From: Bifidobacterium felsineum
GTDB lineage: Bacteria > Actinomycetota > Actinomycetes > Actinomycetales > Bifidobacteriaceae
Assembly (NCBI RefSeq): GCF_002802915.1
Contig: NZ_PEBJ01000002.1
Span: 411,174-475,173 of the forward strand
Reading direction: 5' to 3'
DNA length: 64,000 nucleotides
The translations under genes were made by a program, and so were the position numbers. Positions 26,204 through 34,778 of this stretch are shown one piece after another (within the stretch, counting starts at the first letter, position 1; each line of letters begins with the position of its first letter). The notes under the pieces are model-generated. The model was given only the letters and a program-made list of their open reading frames with translations. It did no database searches and was not told where the DNA came from.

Positions 26204-26524
26204 ACCGGTGAGCACATGCGCATGCACATGGAAGACCGTCTGGCCAGCATCCAAACCGGTGTTGAACACCAAACGGTATGCGCCGTGGAAAGATTCATCG
26301 GCGATGTGCTGGGCGATGGAAACGATGTGGGCCAGCTCCTCGGGATCAGCGGCGGCGAGCTCAGCGGCGTTGGCGTAATGCTTCTTCGGCACTATCAGCA
26401 CATGCACCTTGGCTTTCGGATTAATGTCCTTGAAGGCGTATGTGGTGTCGTCTTCGTAAACCTTGGTGCTGGGAATCTCACCGGCGATGATTTTGCAGAA
26501 CAAGCACTCGCTGGATTCGCTCAT
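26186..26524 (-). CDS. Histidine triad (HIT) family hydrolase, HinT-like
   Basis: The 112-residue protein has the HIT motif as HVHAH (His99, His101, His103) and the N-terminal CLFCKIIAGEIPSTKVYEDD of the HinT branch, with two Cys that bind zinc in some members. HinT enzymes hydrolyse nucleoside phosphoramidates and related adducts. It lies between rsmE and phoH, an order shared by many actinobacteria and Firmicutes. Its last codons form a hairpin with the phoH leader. Confidence 0.93.
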   Translation of the reverse strand: MSESSECLFCKIIAGEIPSTKVYEDDTTYAFKDINPKAKVHVLIVPKKHYANAAELAAADPEELAHIVSIAQHIADESFHGAYRLVFNTGLDAGQTVFHVHAHVLTGEKLDE

Positions 26525-26584
26525 CGTATTCCTCGTCTTTCTTCGGTTGTTGTGCTAGGCATCAGCTTAGCGCGGGGCCATGTC

Positions 26585-26600
26585 CCGTTATTCGTAACGG
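26585..26600. repeat. Short hairpin at the rsmE stop codon
   Basis: CCGTTA and TAACGG pair around a TTCG (minus strand CGAA) tetraloop; the rsmE TAA is in one arm. The same stop-in-hairpin arrangement is seen at hinT, era and pcrA. Confidence 0.45.
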
Positions 26601-27385
26601 CCCAATGCTCGGGACAGCAACGACAACGCAACCGGACCGGCTGTGGCGGCACGCAGAATATTGCTGCCCAGCACGCAGCTGATTGCTCCAGCTTGAGTGA
26701 ATTCTTCCACTTCCTGTTCGCTGATGCCGCCTTCGGGCCCTACCACCACATTCACCGTGCGCGGCTTACCATCCGCGAGACTGCGTTCCATCAGTTGCGT
26801 AACCTTGGCTTCCACACCATTCCACGTATCGGTGGCATCCTGATGGAGCACCACAACCAAATCGCCATGCACGCAGGCCCTACGACAGATTGCCACCACT
26901 TGCTTGCTGGAAACGCATTCCTCCAGCTGAGGTTTGAACGCACGACGGGACTGTTCCGTAGCCGCAGTAAGCACCGCCGACCATTTCTTATCGGTACGGC
27001 CCGCTTTCCACTTGGCGATTGAACGGTCGGCCTGCCACGGTATCACCTGATCGACGCCAATCTGAGTGGCCATATCAATCGCCTGCTCATCATGGCCTGT
27101 TTTCGCCAACGCCTGAATCAGCGCAAGCCTCGTCACCGGTTCAGGTTCCCTCCATACCTCATCGACCTCGGCAAGTCCGGCTTCGGGATCAGACATCACC
27201 GCATGGATGCGAAGACCATTGCCATCCGAAAGCTGCAAACCATCACCGCTCTTCAAACGCATGGCCTGAACGGCGTGGCGCTTGATGTGCGCAGGCAATG
27301 TCAGCTTCCAGCCGGCATGCAGCTCATCACTGTTCACCGGTACGTCGTCAACGGTCGGGTCGAATAGGAATAACGCATCAGTCAT
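26588..27385 (-). CDS. rsmE: 16S rRNA (uracil1498-N3)-methyltransferase
   Basis: RsmE methylates U1498 of 16S rRNA with SAM. The protein shows the SPOUT fold signatures of the family: ALIQALAKTGHDEQAIDMATQIGVDQVIPW, an EQSRR motif (AATEQSRRAFKPQLEE), VVVGPEGGISEQEVEEF and a trefoil-knot end LGSNILRAATAGPVAL. I place the start at 27385 (MTDALFLFDP), giving 265 residues; the upstream ATG at 27433 adds 16 non-conserved residues. The ribosome binding site is weak. It heads the rsmE-hinT-phoH-ybeY-corC-era run. Confidence 0.93.
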   Translation of the reverse strand: MTDALFLFDPTVDDVPVNSDELHAGWKLTLPAHIKRHAVQAMRLKSGDGLQLSDGNGLRIHAVMSDPEAGLAEVDEVWREPEPVTRLALIQALAKTGHDEQAIDMATQIGVDQVIPWQADRSIAKWKAGRTDKKWSAVLTAATEQSRRAFKPQLEECVSSKQVVAICRRACVHGDLVVVLHQDATDTWNGVEAKVTQLMERSLADGKPRTVNVVVGPEGGISEQEVEEFTQAGAISCVLGSNILRAATAGPVALSLLSRALGRYE

Positions 27386-27481
27386 GACTTCTAGGCTACA
27401 CGCGACACGCCGAAAGACACGCTCAAATTGCATCCGCGTAATTTCATGCTAAAGTACTTACTCGTTGTCCAAACGACACCT

Positions 27482-27569
27482 GCCCGGGTGGCGGAATGGT
27501 AGACGCGCTAGCTTGAGGTGCTAGTGCCTATTTTATACAGGCGTACGGGTTCAAGTCCCGTCTCGGGCA
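27482..27569 (+). tRNA. tRNA-Leu, anticodon GAG
   Basis: The acceptor arms GCCCGGG (27482-27488) and CTCGGGC (27562-27568) pair, the D loop reads GGCGGAATGGTAGACGCG, the anticodon stem-loop is GCTAG-CTTGAGG-TGCTAG-like with GAG, and a long variable arm (class II) is followed by the TpsiC arm GGGTTCAAGTCCC. The 3' CCA is not encoded. It reads CUC and CUU codons. A terminator follows directly. Confidence 0.95.
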
Positions 27570-27575
27570 CAGAAC

Positions 27576-27602
27576 AAACCCCTTGCACTGCAAGGGGTTT
27601 TT
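27576..27602 (+). terminator. Terminator of tRNA-Leu
   Basis: AAACCCCTTG and CAAGGGGTTT form a 10-bp stem with a CACTG loop, ending in TTTTT. Confidence 0.92.
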
Positions 27603-27672
27603 CAGTATCTGCCGTAATACTGATTCCGTTCACAGCAAGTCGCATTCGCAGTAGCAGTCATGAAAGGGCATC

Positions 27673-28554
27673 ATGCAGTTCGTTATGCTCCAAACCGTCG
27701 ATGATCCTCGCGTCGAAGCCTATGTCAGCCTGACTGAAATGCAGTTGCGCAACCGACTCGAGCCGGCAAAAGGGATGTTCATCGCCGAATCCCCGAAGGT
27801 CATCGACCGTGCGCTGGCTGCCGGGCGTGAGCCGTTGTCTCTGCTGGTCGAGGAGCAGTGGTTGGAAGGTATGAACGATACCTTTGCTTTCATCGACGCG
27901 CATTGGGGCAATGAGATTCCCGTCTATGTGGCCTCCGCGGAACAGCTGAAGCGTTTGACCGGCTATCGTCTGCATCGCGGCGCATTATGCGCTATGCGGC
28001 GCTGGCCGCTGCCTTCCGTGGCCGAGGTGTGCGCGAACGCCACGCGCGTAGCTGTTATGGAGAACATCGTCGATCACACCAATGTCGGCGCACTGATGCG
28101 TTCGGCCGCAGCGCTCGACGTCGATGCCGTATTGGTCACCCCCTCTTGCGGGGACCCGCTGTATCGCCGAGCCGCACGTGTGTCAATGGGCACGGTGTTT
28201 CAGGTTCCGTGGACGCGTATCACCGGATTCAATGAAGACGGCACCGAGGATAAGCATTATTGGCCATTTAAGGGCATTGACGAATTGAAGTCCCTGGGAT
28301 TCACCACTGTCGCCATGGCCCTCGAAGATCGTTCAATATCATTGGAGGAACTTACTCGCCGTCTCAATACGTCCGAAACCGATCCGCTGCACATCGCCAA
28401 GCTCGCCCTCATCTTCGGCACCGAAGGTGACGGCCTGTCCCATCACACCATCGCACGTGCAGATCTTACGGTGAAGATTCCGATGAGCCATGGAGTAGAC
28501 AGCCTGAACGTGGCCGCCTCCAGCGCCGTCGCATTCTATGCGACACGCCATTGA
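27673..28554 (+). CDS. TrmH/SpoU family RNA 2'-O-methyltransferase
   Basis: All three SpoU motifs are present: NVGALMRSAAALDVDAVLVTP (motif 1), ALIFGTEGDGLS (motif 2) and IPMSHGVDSLNVAASSAVAFY (motif 3). The N-terminal part (about 1-110) is a substrate-binding domain like L30e (EAYVSLTEMQLRNRL). The target, tRNA or 23S rRNA, cannot be told from sequence; the wide spacing between motifs suggests an actinobacterial subgroup. GAAAGGG lies six bases before the ATG. It is followed by a 221-bp gap before glgC. Confidence 0.9.
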   Translation: MQFVMLQTVDDPRVEAYVSLTEMQLRNRLEPAKGMFIAESPKVIDRALAAGREPLSLLVEEQWLEGMNDTFAFIDAHWGNEIPVYVASAEQLKRLTGYRLHRGALCAMRRWPLPSVAEVCANATRVAVMENIVDHTNVGALMRSAAALDVDAVLVTPSCGDPLYRRAARVSMGTVFQVPWTRITGFNEDGTEDKHYWPFKGIDELKSLGFTTVAMALEDRSISLEELTRRLNTSETDPLHIAKLALIFGTEGDGLSHHTIARADLTVKIPMSHGVDSLNVAASSAVAFYATRH

Positions 28555-28704
28555 GCTTTGTCTGTAGGCCGCCGTATACGCCGATTCACAGGCAAAACCC
28601 GTTTGTACCGGACAATTTCGCACAACTATTCATCACAAGTTCACGGCACGCGGAAGCGATAACCTTGCGTGTTCGTTTTTTTCTGCAATTATTAACTATG
28701 TAAA

Positions 28705-28726
28705 CCAAATGCAACGAAGCGTTTGG
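28705..28726. promoter_or_regulatory. Imperfect palindrome in the glgC leader
   Basis: CCAAATGC and GCGTTTGG, separated by AACGAA, form an inverted repeat with one mismatch about 50 bp before glgC. It may be an operator or a leader hairpin; no promoter could be fixed with confidence. Confidence 0.3.
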
Positions 28727-28775
28727 CCAAGCAGTACGGTGTCGAAAGACGCTTAGACAAGAGAGGATAATAGCG

Positions 28776-30020
28776 ATGGCCAAGAATCCTAAGATTCTGT
28801 CAATTGTGCTTGCAGGCGGCGAGGGGACCCGCCTGATGCCGTTAACCCGAGATCGTGCAAAGCCCGCCGTTCCATTCGGCGGCGTATACCGCTTGATCGA
28901 TTTTCCGTTGAGCAATCTGGTCAACTCCGGTTACCGTCAGGTGGTTGTACTCACCCAGTACAAGTCGCATTCCCTTGACCGTCATATTTCCCAGGTCTGG
29001 CGTTTCTCCCCGCTTCTGGGTTCCTACGTCTCCCCTGTGCCGGCTCAGCAGCGTCTCGGCAAGCACTGGTACCTCGGTTCCGCCGACGCCATCTACCAGA
29101 CCATCAACATCATTGAGGATGTGCAGCCCGATATCGTGGTAATTGTGGGCGCCGATCACGTCTACCGCATGGACTTCGAGCAGATGGTGCAGCAGCACAT
29201 CGAATCCGGCGCTGAGTTCACCGTCGCCGGCATCCGCCAGCCCATCGAGCAGTCAAACCAGTTCGGTGTTATCGGCGTCGATCCAGAACACCCGAACATG
29301 ATCAAGAACTTCCAGGAGAAGCCGACCACCACTACCGGTCTGCCGGACAACCCGAACCAGATCTTGGCCTCCATGGGCAACTATGTAGCCAACACCAAGG
29401 CTCTGTTCGAGGCTCTGGCTCTTGATGAGAAGGCCGCCGATACCAAGCACGATATGGGCGGTGACATCGCCCCGTACTTCGCTTCCCGCAACGAAGCCGG
29501 CGTCTACGACTTCAATTCCAACGAGATTCCGGGTTCCACCGCCACCGATCACGCATACTGGCGTGACGTTGGTACCATCAAGCAGTTCTACGATGCACAC
29601 ATGGATTTGATTGCCTATGTGCCGGAGTTCAATCTGTACAACCAGGATTGGCCTATTTACACGATGTCCGGCAACCTTCCGCCGGCAAAGTTCGTGCACG
29701 CAGGCCGTGACCGTCTGGGCCATGCCACGGATTCCATCGTCTCCCCCGGCGTGATCGTCTCCGGCGGCGAGGTGCACCACTCCGTGCTCTCCCCCAACGT
29801 CCGCATCCACTCCTGGGCTCAGATTGTCGATTCCGTGCTCTTCGACGGCGTGGTCATCAACCGTCGTGCACGCGTGTACAAGGCCATTCTTGATAAGAAC
29901 GTGGTGCTTACCGAGAATTCCACGGTCGGCATCGACACCGAGCACGATCTGGCTCGTGGCTTCACGGTCACGCCGGACGGCATCACCGTAGTGCCGAAGA
30001 ACACCATCGTCGATGACTGA
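28776..30020 (+). CDS. glgC: Glucose-1-phosphate adenylyltransferase
   Basis: GlgC makes ADP-glucose from glucose-1-phosphate and ATP, the controlled step of glycogen synthesis. The 414-residue protein has the pyrophosphorylase loop [25 protein letters not shown], the region GTADAIYQ-like ([13 protein letters not shown]), the glucose-1-phosphate site NFQEKP and the C-terminal left-handed beta helix ([28 protein letters not shown]). AGAGGA lies eight bases before the ATG. It is monocistronic, ended by a hairpin terminator. Confidence 0.96.
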   Translation: MAKNPKILSIVLAGGEGTRLMPLTRDRAKPAVPFGGVYRLIDFPLSNLVNSGYRQVVVLTQYKSHSLDRHISQVWRFSPLLGSYVSPVPAQQRLGKHWYLGSADAIYQTINIIEDVQPDIVVIVGADHVYRMDFEQMVQQHIESGAEFTVAGIRQPIEQSNQFGVIGVDPEHPNMIKNFQEKPTTTTGLPDNPNQILASMGNYVANTKALFEALALDEKAADTKHDMGGDIAPYFASRNEAGVYDFNSNEIPGSTATDHAYWRDVGTIKQFYDAHMDLIAYVPEFNLYNQDWPIYTMSGNLPPAKFVHAGRDRLGHATDSIVSPGVIVSGGEVHHSVLSPNVRIHSWAQIVDSVLFDGVVINRRARVYKAILDKNVVLTENSTVGIDTEHDLARGFTVTPDGITVVPKNTIVDD

Positions 30021-30033
30021 TTGACGGTACGAT

Positions 30034-30064
30034 AAACCCCGCAGCTATCCGGTTGCGGGGTTTT
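30034..30064 (+). terminator. Terminator of glgC
   Basis: AAACCCCGCA and TGCGGGGTTT form a 10-bp stem followed by TTCTATTAT, fourteen bases past the stop codon. Confidence 0.9.
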
Positions 30065-30109
30065 CTATTATCGCTTATTGCCTTATCGCAAATCGTAGTC
30101 CATTACCAG

Positions 30110-30140
30110 TGAGGCTCCCTCTCTTGGAGAAGGAGCCTCA
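30110..30140 (-). terminator. Terminator of the suf operon
   Basis: TGAGGCTCC and GGAGCCTCA pair, with an inner TCTC/GAGA stem, 20 bp past the sufT stop codon. Confidence 0.8.
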
Positions 30141-30159
30141 TGCAATGCAATCAATCAAA

Positions 30160-30750
30160 TCAGTACGTCGGCATGTTTTCGAAGTTGAAGCCAAGCGCGG
30201 CGAGCTGATCGCGGCCTTCCGGCGTAATGCGATCCATCGTCCAACGAGGGTCCCATGTCCAATCGATGCGGAACTCCTCCACCAAACCGGCAAGCGTGGA
30301 GGCGCATTCGTCCTCAATCAGGTCGGTCAGCGGGCAGGCTGGCGTGGTAAGCGTCATGGTGATGATGGCACGGCCGAGTTCGTCGATCTCGATGCCATAC
30401 ACCAGACCAAGATCAATCACATCGATGCCCAACTCAGGGTCGATCACCTGATGCAATGCCTCGCGTACATCTTCCGCGGTGGCACGGCCAATATCGTCCA
30501 CGGCCTTCAGAGGGATATCGCTGCCATCGGACTGTTCGTCATCGGAGCAACCACACTGACCATGATGGTTGCCGCAAGCACATGTATCGTCATTATGCTC
30601 TGCAGGCGCAACCGGATGGCCATTCGGGAAACCCTTGGCCAATGCGGGATTCATCATCACGCGGCGGGAAGCCTCCTCATCCTTCAGCACATCGTTGACA
30701 GCGTCAAAGATGGACGGCTGCGGCTCAGGAACCAGATTATTGTCCGTCAT
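30160..30750 (-). CDS. sufT: Metal-sulfur cluster assembly factor SufT (DUF59/MIP18)
   Basis: The C-terminal 105 residues are a DUF59/MIP18 domain (REALHQVIDPELGIDVIDLGLVYGIEID...TTPACPLTDLIEDE), with the conserved Cys in PACPL; it helps mature Fe-S proteins. The N-terminal 90 residues are unusual: an acidic, low-complexity stretch with a Cys/His cluster CACGNHHGQCGC that might bind metal. It is the last gene of sufBDCSUT, seven bases after sufU. Confidence 0.9.
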   Translation of the reverse strand: MTDNNLVPEPQPSIFDAVNDVLKDEEASRRVMMNPALAKGFPNGHPVAPAEHNDDTCACGNHHGQCGCSDDEQSDGSDIPLKAVDDIGRATAEDVREALHQVIDPELGIDVIDLGLVYGIEIDELGRAIITMTLTTPACPLTDLIEDECASTLAGLVEEFRIDWTWDPRWTMDRITPEGRDQLAALGFNFENMPTY

Positions 30751-30757
30751 AATTACC

Positions 30758-31312
30758 TCAGTTCTTTGCGGCGAGGGCTTTGGCGATGGAGTCCTTCAGC
30801 CCTTCCCAGCCTAGCAGAGCGCATTTGATACGCATAGGGTATTTCGACACACCTTGGAACACTACAGCATCGCCCAGCTCGTCTTCCAGAGCCTCATCAT
30901 TCAGGCCCGCGCCACGCGATTCCATGAGCTTGTGGAACACCTGCTCCAGTTGCATGGCTTCGTCAACGCTTTTGCCGTCCACAAGATCAACCATCACGGA
31001 CAAGCTGGCCTGTGAGATGGAACAACCATGGCCGTCCCATACCAAACGCTTAATGGTGTGAGGCTCATCATCGGAAACCTCGACATGAACGGTGGCCTCG
31101 TCACCGCAGGTGGGGTTGAACTGATGGGATTCGCCCGGAGTGCAGTACTCATGCACCGCCTGAACCGTGGTATTGCCAGCAGCTGCTCCAGAAGCTTCTG
31201 AAGCAGCATCCGGAGCAAAGGATTCCTTACCGTGCGGGTGCTTGGATGCCTCGAGGATGACCTCCTGGTACATCTGCTCGAGTTCATCTCCGGTCATACC
31301 AAAATCACTCAT
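30758..31312 (-). CDS. sufU: Fe-S cluster assembly protein SufU (IscU-like)
   Basis: SufU accepts sulfur from SufS through a bound zinc. The three ligand Cys are visible in NPTCGD, GHGCSIS and KCALLGW, with the zinc Asp in the first motif. The 184-residue protein is longer than usual (about 150) because of an Ala/Gly-rich insertion (SFAPDAASEASGAAAGNTTVQAV) near residues 31-53, before the first Cys motif. It sits between sufS (11 bp) and sufT. Confidence 0.93.
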   Translation of the reverse strand: MSDFGMTGDELEQMYQEVILEASKHPHGKESFAPDAASEASGAAAGNTTVQAVHEYCTPGESHQFNPTCGDEATVHVEVSDDEPHTIKRLVWDGHGCSISQASLSVMVDLVDGKSVDEAMQLEQVFHKLMESRGAGLNDEALEDELGDAVVFQGVSKYPMRIKCALLGWEGLKDSIAKALAAKN

Positions 31313-31323
31313 AATCTTTTCTG

Positions 31324-32601
31324 CTACTCCACTTCGAAGAACTTGCGGATGCCCTCGGCGGCCTCAACCAGTGCCTTGGCATCGTCCACGGAATTGTAGA
31401 CGCCACTGGAAGCACGATTGGAGGCATACAGACCGAAATGACGATGCACCGGCTGGGCACAGTGATGGCCAACACGAATGGCGATACCTTGTGCATCGAT
31501 GTATTGGCCGACATCGTGTGGGTGCACGCCGGCCACATCGAAGGCCACGGTTCCGATGCGGTCCTTGTTCTCGCGCGGACCGAGGATCCTGATGCCATCG
31601 ATATCGCCGAGCTTCAGCAATTCGTTGGTGATGGTGCGCTCATGGGCCTCGATGTTTTCGAGTCCGATGTGCATCATCCATTCGGCGGCGACACCAGCGG
31701 CCACCACCTGTGCCACCGGCTGGGTACCGGCTTCGAAGCGGGCGGGCGGAGCCATGTACTGTGCTTCATGGTCCATGTAGGCAAGCTCAACCATGGAACC
31801 ACCGAAATTGGCCGGAGGCAGCGCTTCAAGCATTTCGCGCTTGCCATAGAGGAAGCCGACGCCGGTTGGTCCATACATCTTGTGTGCACTCCAAGCGGCG
31901 AAGTCAACATCCAGTGTATGGAAATCGACCTTCAAATGTGGCACGGACTGGCATGCGTCCAGAATGAAAACAGCACCCACTTCATGGGCACGCTTGATGA
32001 TCGGAGCCACGTTGGTGATGGCACCGGTGGTGTTACCCACATGGGTTACGGCCACGACCTTGGTGCGTTCAGTGATGACTTCGTCGAGGTTGTCCGTGCG
32101 TACACGGCCATCTTCAGTCAGATCGATCCACTTGAACGTGGCACCGGTGCGGTAGGCAAGCTCTTGGAATGGCAGCAGCACCGAGTGATGCTCAGCACGC
32201 GAGACGACGATTTCATCACCTGGCTTCAAGGCAAAACGCTTGGCGGCCTCTCCCCCGCGGCCCAGTGAAGCATTGCCGAATGCGGTGGCCAGCAGATTCA
32301 GGCCGGCGGTCGCACCACCGGTGACCACGATCTCCTCCTGGCCTTCTTCGGCATTGGCGCCAACCAGCTTGGCCACCTTGGCACGAGCTTCCTCAAAAGC
32401 CAAAGTGGACCGTGCAGCCAACTCATGCGCACCGCGATGCACACCGGCGTTGATCGTGCGGTAGAAGTTCGCTTCAGCGTCAATCACGCATTCAGGCTTC
32501 TGCGAGGTTGCCGCAGAGTCGAGGTATACGAGCGGATGCCCGTGAATCTCCTGGTCCAGAATCGGGAACTGATCCCGAATCGCCTTAAAATCAACCATCA
32601 T
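31324..32601 (-). CDS. sufS: Cysteine desulfurase SufS
   Basis: SufS takes sulfur from cysteine for Fe-S clusters. The 425-residue class V aminotransferase has the PLP lysine in AWSAHKMYGPTGVG, EHHS before it (RAEHHSVLLPFQELA) and the active-site Cys in RVGHHCAQPVHRHFG, typical of group II desulfurases. It is separated from sufC by a 131-bp gap with a large hairpin and followed by sufU. Confidence 0.95.
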   Translation of the reverse strand: MMVDFKAIRDQFPILDQEIHGHPLVYLDSAATSQKPECVIDAEANFYRTINAGVHRGAHELAARSTLAFEEARAKVAKLVGANAEEGQEEIVVTGGATAGLNLLATAFGNASLGRGGEAAKRFALKPGDEIVVSRAEHHSVLLPFQELAYRTGATFKWIDLTEDGRVRTDNLDEVITERTKVVAVTHVGNTTGAITNVAPIIKRAHEVGAVFILDACQSVPHLKVDFHTLDVDFAAWSAHKMYGPTGVGFLYGKREMLEALPPANFGGSMVELAYMDHEAQYMAPPARFEAGTQPVAQVVAAGVAAEWMMHIGLENIEAHERTITNELLKLGDIDGIRILGPRENKDRIGTVAFDVAGVHPHDVGQYIDAQGIAIRVGHHCAQPVHRHFGLYASNRASSGVYNSVDDAKALVEAAEGIRKFFEVE

Positions 32602-32631
32602 TTTCCCCTTAGGTTTTTCCTACGGCTAGGA

Positions 32632-32718
32632 GTGCAGGGCTGGGATGTGCTGTTCCCGACCGTAGGCTTGGCCGAACAGCCTTGAGTGTGTCGGGAATAG
32701 TACATCCCAGCCCTGCAC
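32632..32718. repeat. Large inverted repeat between sufC and sufS
   Basis: Two 29-base arms (32632-32660 and 32690-32718; cores GTGCAGGGCTGGGATGT and ACATCCCAGCCCTGCAC) pair with three mismatches around a 29-base loop that itself holds AGGCT/AGCCT. No U run follows on the minus strand, so it looks like a processing, stability or attenuation element inside the operon rather than a terminator. Confidence 0.8.
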
Positions 32719-32732
32719 GGCCTCAAGCAATG

Positions 32733-33512
32733 CTAAGCCAGAGCGGATTCGGAGTCGGCGCCTTCGGGCAGGTAGGCGTCGTAGCCGTTCTCTTCGAGCT
32801 CGTCAGCCAGCTCCGGACCACCGGTCTTGACGAAGTGACCGTCCGCGAACACGTGCACGATATCCGGCTTGATGTACTTCAAGATGCGGGTGTAGTGGGT
32901 GACCATGAGGATGCCGAACTGGTTGGCTTCCTTGGCACGGTTCACGCCTTCGGACACGATACGCAGAGCATCCACATCGAGGCCGGAGTCGGTCTCGTCG
33001 AGAATGGCGAACTTCGGCTTCAGGAGTTCGAGCTGGAGCACCTCAGCGCGCTTCTTCTCGCCGCCGGAGAAGCCTTCGTTCACGGAACGGGTGGCGAACT
33101 TCGGGTCCATCTTGAGGCGCTTCATGGCTGCGGAAAGGTCTTTGGCCCACTGACGGATGCCAGGTGCCTCACCATCGATTTCGGTCTTGGCGGTCCTGAG
33201 GAAGTTGGTCATGGAGACGCCGGGAACCTCCACCGGGTACTGCATGGCAAGGAACAGGCCCGCCTTGGCACGCTCATCCGGAGTCATCTTCAGGATGTCC
33301 TGACCGTCCAGCAAGGCTTCGCCGGAATCGACGACATACTTGGGATGACCAGCCAGCGTGTATGCCAGAGTGGACTTACCGGAACCGTTGGGGCCCATGA
33401 TTGCGTGGGTTTCACCGGAGTGAACGGTCAGGCTGGCGCCTTTGAGGATCTCCTTGGTGCCTTCCTTGGTTTCCACGTGGACGTGCAGGTCCTTGATTTC
33501 GAGTGTTGACAT
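32733..33512 (-). CDS. sufC: Fe-S cluster assembly ATPase SufC
   Basis: SufC is the ABC-type ATPase that drives the SufBCD scaffold. The 259 residues hold Walker A GPNGSGKST (40-48), the signature FSGGEKKRAEVLQL, and Walker B FAILDETDSGLDVDAL. It follows sufD by 25 bp; downstream the large intergenic hairpin separates it from sufS. Confidence 0.96.
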   Translation of the reverse strand: MSTLEIKDLHVHVETKEGTKEILKGASLTVHSGETHAIMGPNGSGKSTLAYTLAGHPKYVVDSGEALLDGQDILKMTPDERAKAGLFLAMQYPVEVPGVSMTNFLRTAKTEIDGEAPGIRQWAKDLSAAMKRLKMDPKFATRSVNEGFSGGEKKRAEVLQLELLKPKFAILDETDSGLDVDALRIVSEGVNRAKEANQFGILMVTHYTRILKYIKPDIVHVFADGHFVKTGGPELADELEENGYDAYLPEGADSESALA

Positions 33513-33537
33513 ATTAATGCTCCTAAAACGTTCGTTG

Positions 33538-34773
33538 TTACTTGTCTTCGAGGACCTGCGTCATGGCTGCGTCTTCTCCACGAGCCAGGCGGCGGTCAAT
33601 GACGTCCATCAGATGTTCTGAAATGGCAGGAATGCCAATTTCCTCCACGAGTTCGCCGAAGAAGCCACGTACCACGAGCTTGCGGGCTTCAGCTTCGGGA
33701 ATGCCGCGTGATTCGAGGTAGAACAGCTCTTCATCATCGAATCGGCCCACGGAGGAAGCGTGGCCTGCGCCAATGATATTGCCGTTTTCGATCTCCAAAT
33801 TCGGCTCGGAATCGGCGATGGCTCCCGGAGTCAGTACCAGGTTACGGTTGAGCTCATAGGAGTCGGTACCAGGAGCGGTCGGCTGAATCAGCGCATTGCC
33901 CACCCATGTGGAGTGTGCGCCCTTGCCGTCAAGTGCACCCTTGTAGACGACGCGTGACTTGCAGTCAGGGTGATTGTGCACCACCATCGTGCGATGTTCG
34001 ATATGTTCACCAGGATCAACGAAGTAAATGCCGAGCATGTTGAGATCACCCTGCTCGCCGCCGAAGTCCTGATCCATGCGAATGCGAACGATGTCGCCGC
34101 TCAGGGTAACGACAGAGTGGCGCAGGGATGCGCCTTCTCCGACGTGAATGCGGTGGTTGCCGACATGCTTTGCGGTTTTCGCCCATTCCTGGATGAACGT
34201 GGTGGAGATGTGGGAGTCCTTGCCGGTGGTGATTTCCACACCTTCGGCAAGTCGCGCATCACCGTCATGTTCCACGACAACGTCTGCATGGGCACGGTCG
34301 GCAGCGGCGATCACCAGATGGAAGGCATCGAGATCGGCACCTGCTCCATGCACTTTGACGAGCACCGGCTGGGCGATTTCACCATTCAGCTCGAGAACAG
34401 TGGCCGTTGCACCAGAGTTCCATTCCACTGCGGACACACGGTCGTTCGGCTTGGAGACAGTTCCAGAGAGTCCTTCTCCGAGCTTGACCTGAGAAAGCTT
34501 TACGCCTTCGGCAAGGGGGGAACCGTCAATCATCGACACTTCAATCTGAGTTTCGCCAGACGGCTTGAACACAGTGAAGAATTCATCGATACGTTCAATC
34601 GGAGTGTAACGCCAATCATCCTGCTTGCGGTCAGGCATCGGATAATCATTCGCATCGAACGAGCGAACGGCATGGTCCACCGAGGATGGCATGGCTGCCG
34701 GAACGGCATACGGATCATTGGGGTCCGCGACCGGAATCTTGATTTCCTTGACGGGTTTTGTTGTATCGGCCAT
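33538..34773 (-). CDS. sufD: Fe-S cluster assembly protein SufD
   Basis: SufD pairs with SufB in the scaffold that builds Fe-S clusters. The 411-residue protein has the right-handed beta-helix core (DGDARLAEGVEITTGKDSHISTTFIQEW) and the SufBD C-terminal motif GHASSVGRFDDEELFYLESRGIPEAEARKLVVRGFF. It lies five bases after sufB, ahead of sufC. Confidence 0.94.
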   Translation of the reverse strand: MADTTKPVKEIKIPVADPNDPYAVPAAMPSSVDHAVRSFDANDYPMPDRKQDDWRYTPIERIDEFFTVFKPSGETQIEVSMIDGSPLAEGVKLSQVKLGEGLSGTVSKPNDRVSAVEWNSGATATVLELNGEIAQPVLVKVHGAGADLDAFHLVIAAADRAHADVVVEHDGDARLAEGVEITTGKDSHISTTFIQEWAKTAKHVGNHRIHVGEGASLRHSVVTLSGDIVRIRMDQDFGGEQGDLNMLGIYFVDPGEHIEHRTMVVHNHPDCKSRVVYKGALDGKGAHSTWVGNALIQPTAPGTDSYELNRNLVLTPGAIADSEPNLEIENGNIIGAGHASSVGRFDDEELFYLESRGIPEAEARKLVVRGFFGELVEEIGIPAISEHLMDVIDRRLARGEDAAMTQVLEDK

Positions 34774-34778
34774 TGGTA

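Noticed and set aside
28555..28775. Riboswitch in the glgC leader
   Set aside because: Only one short imperfect palindrome is visible; no known riboswitch core.
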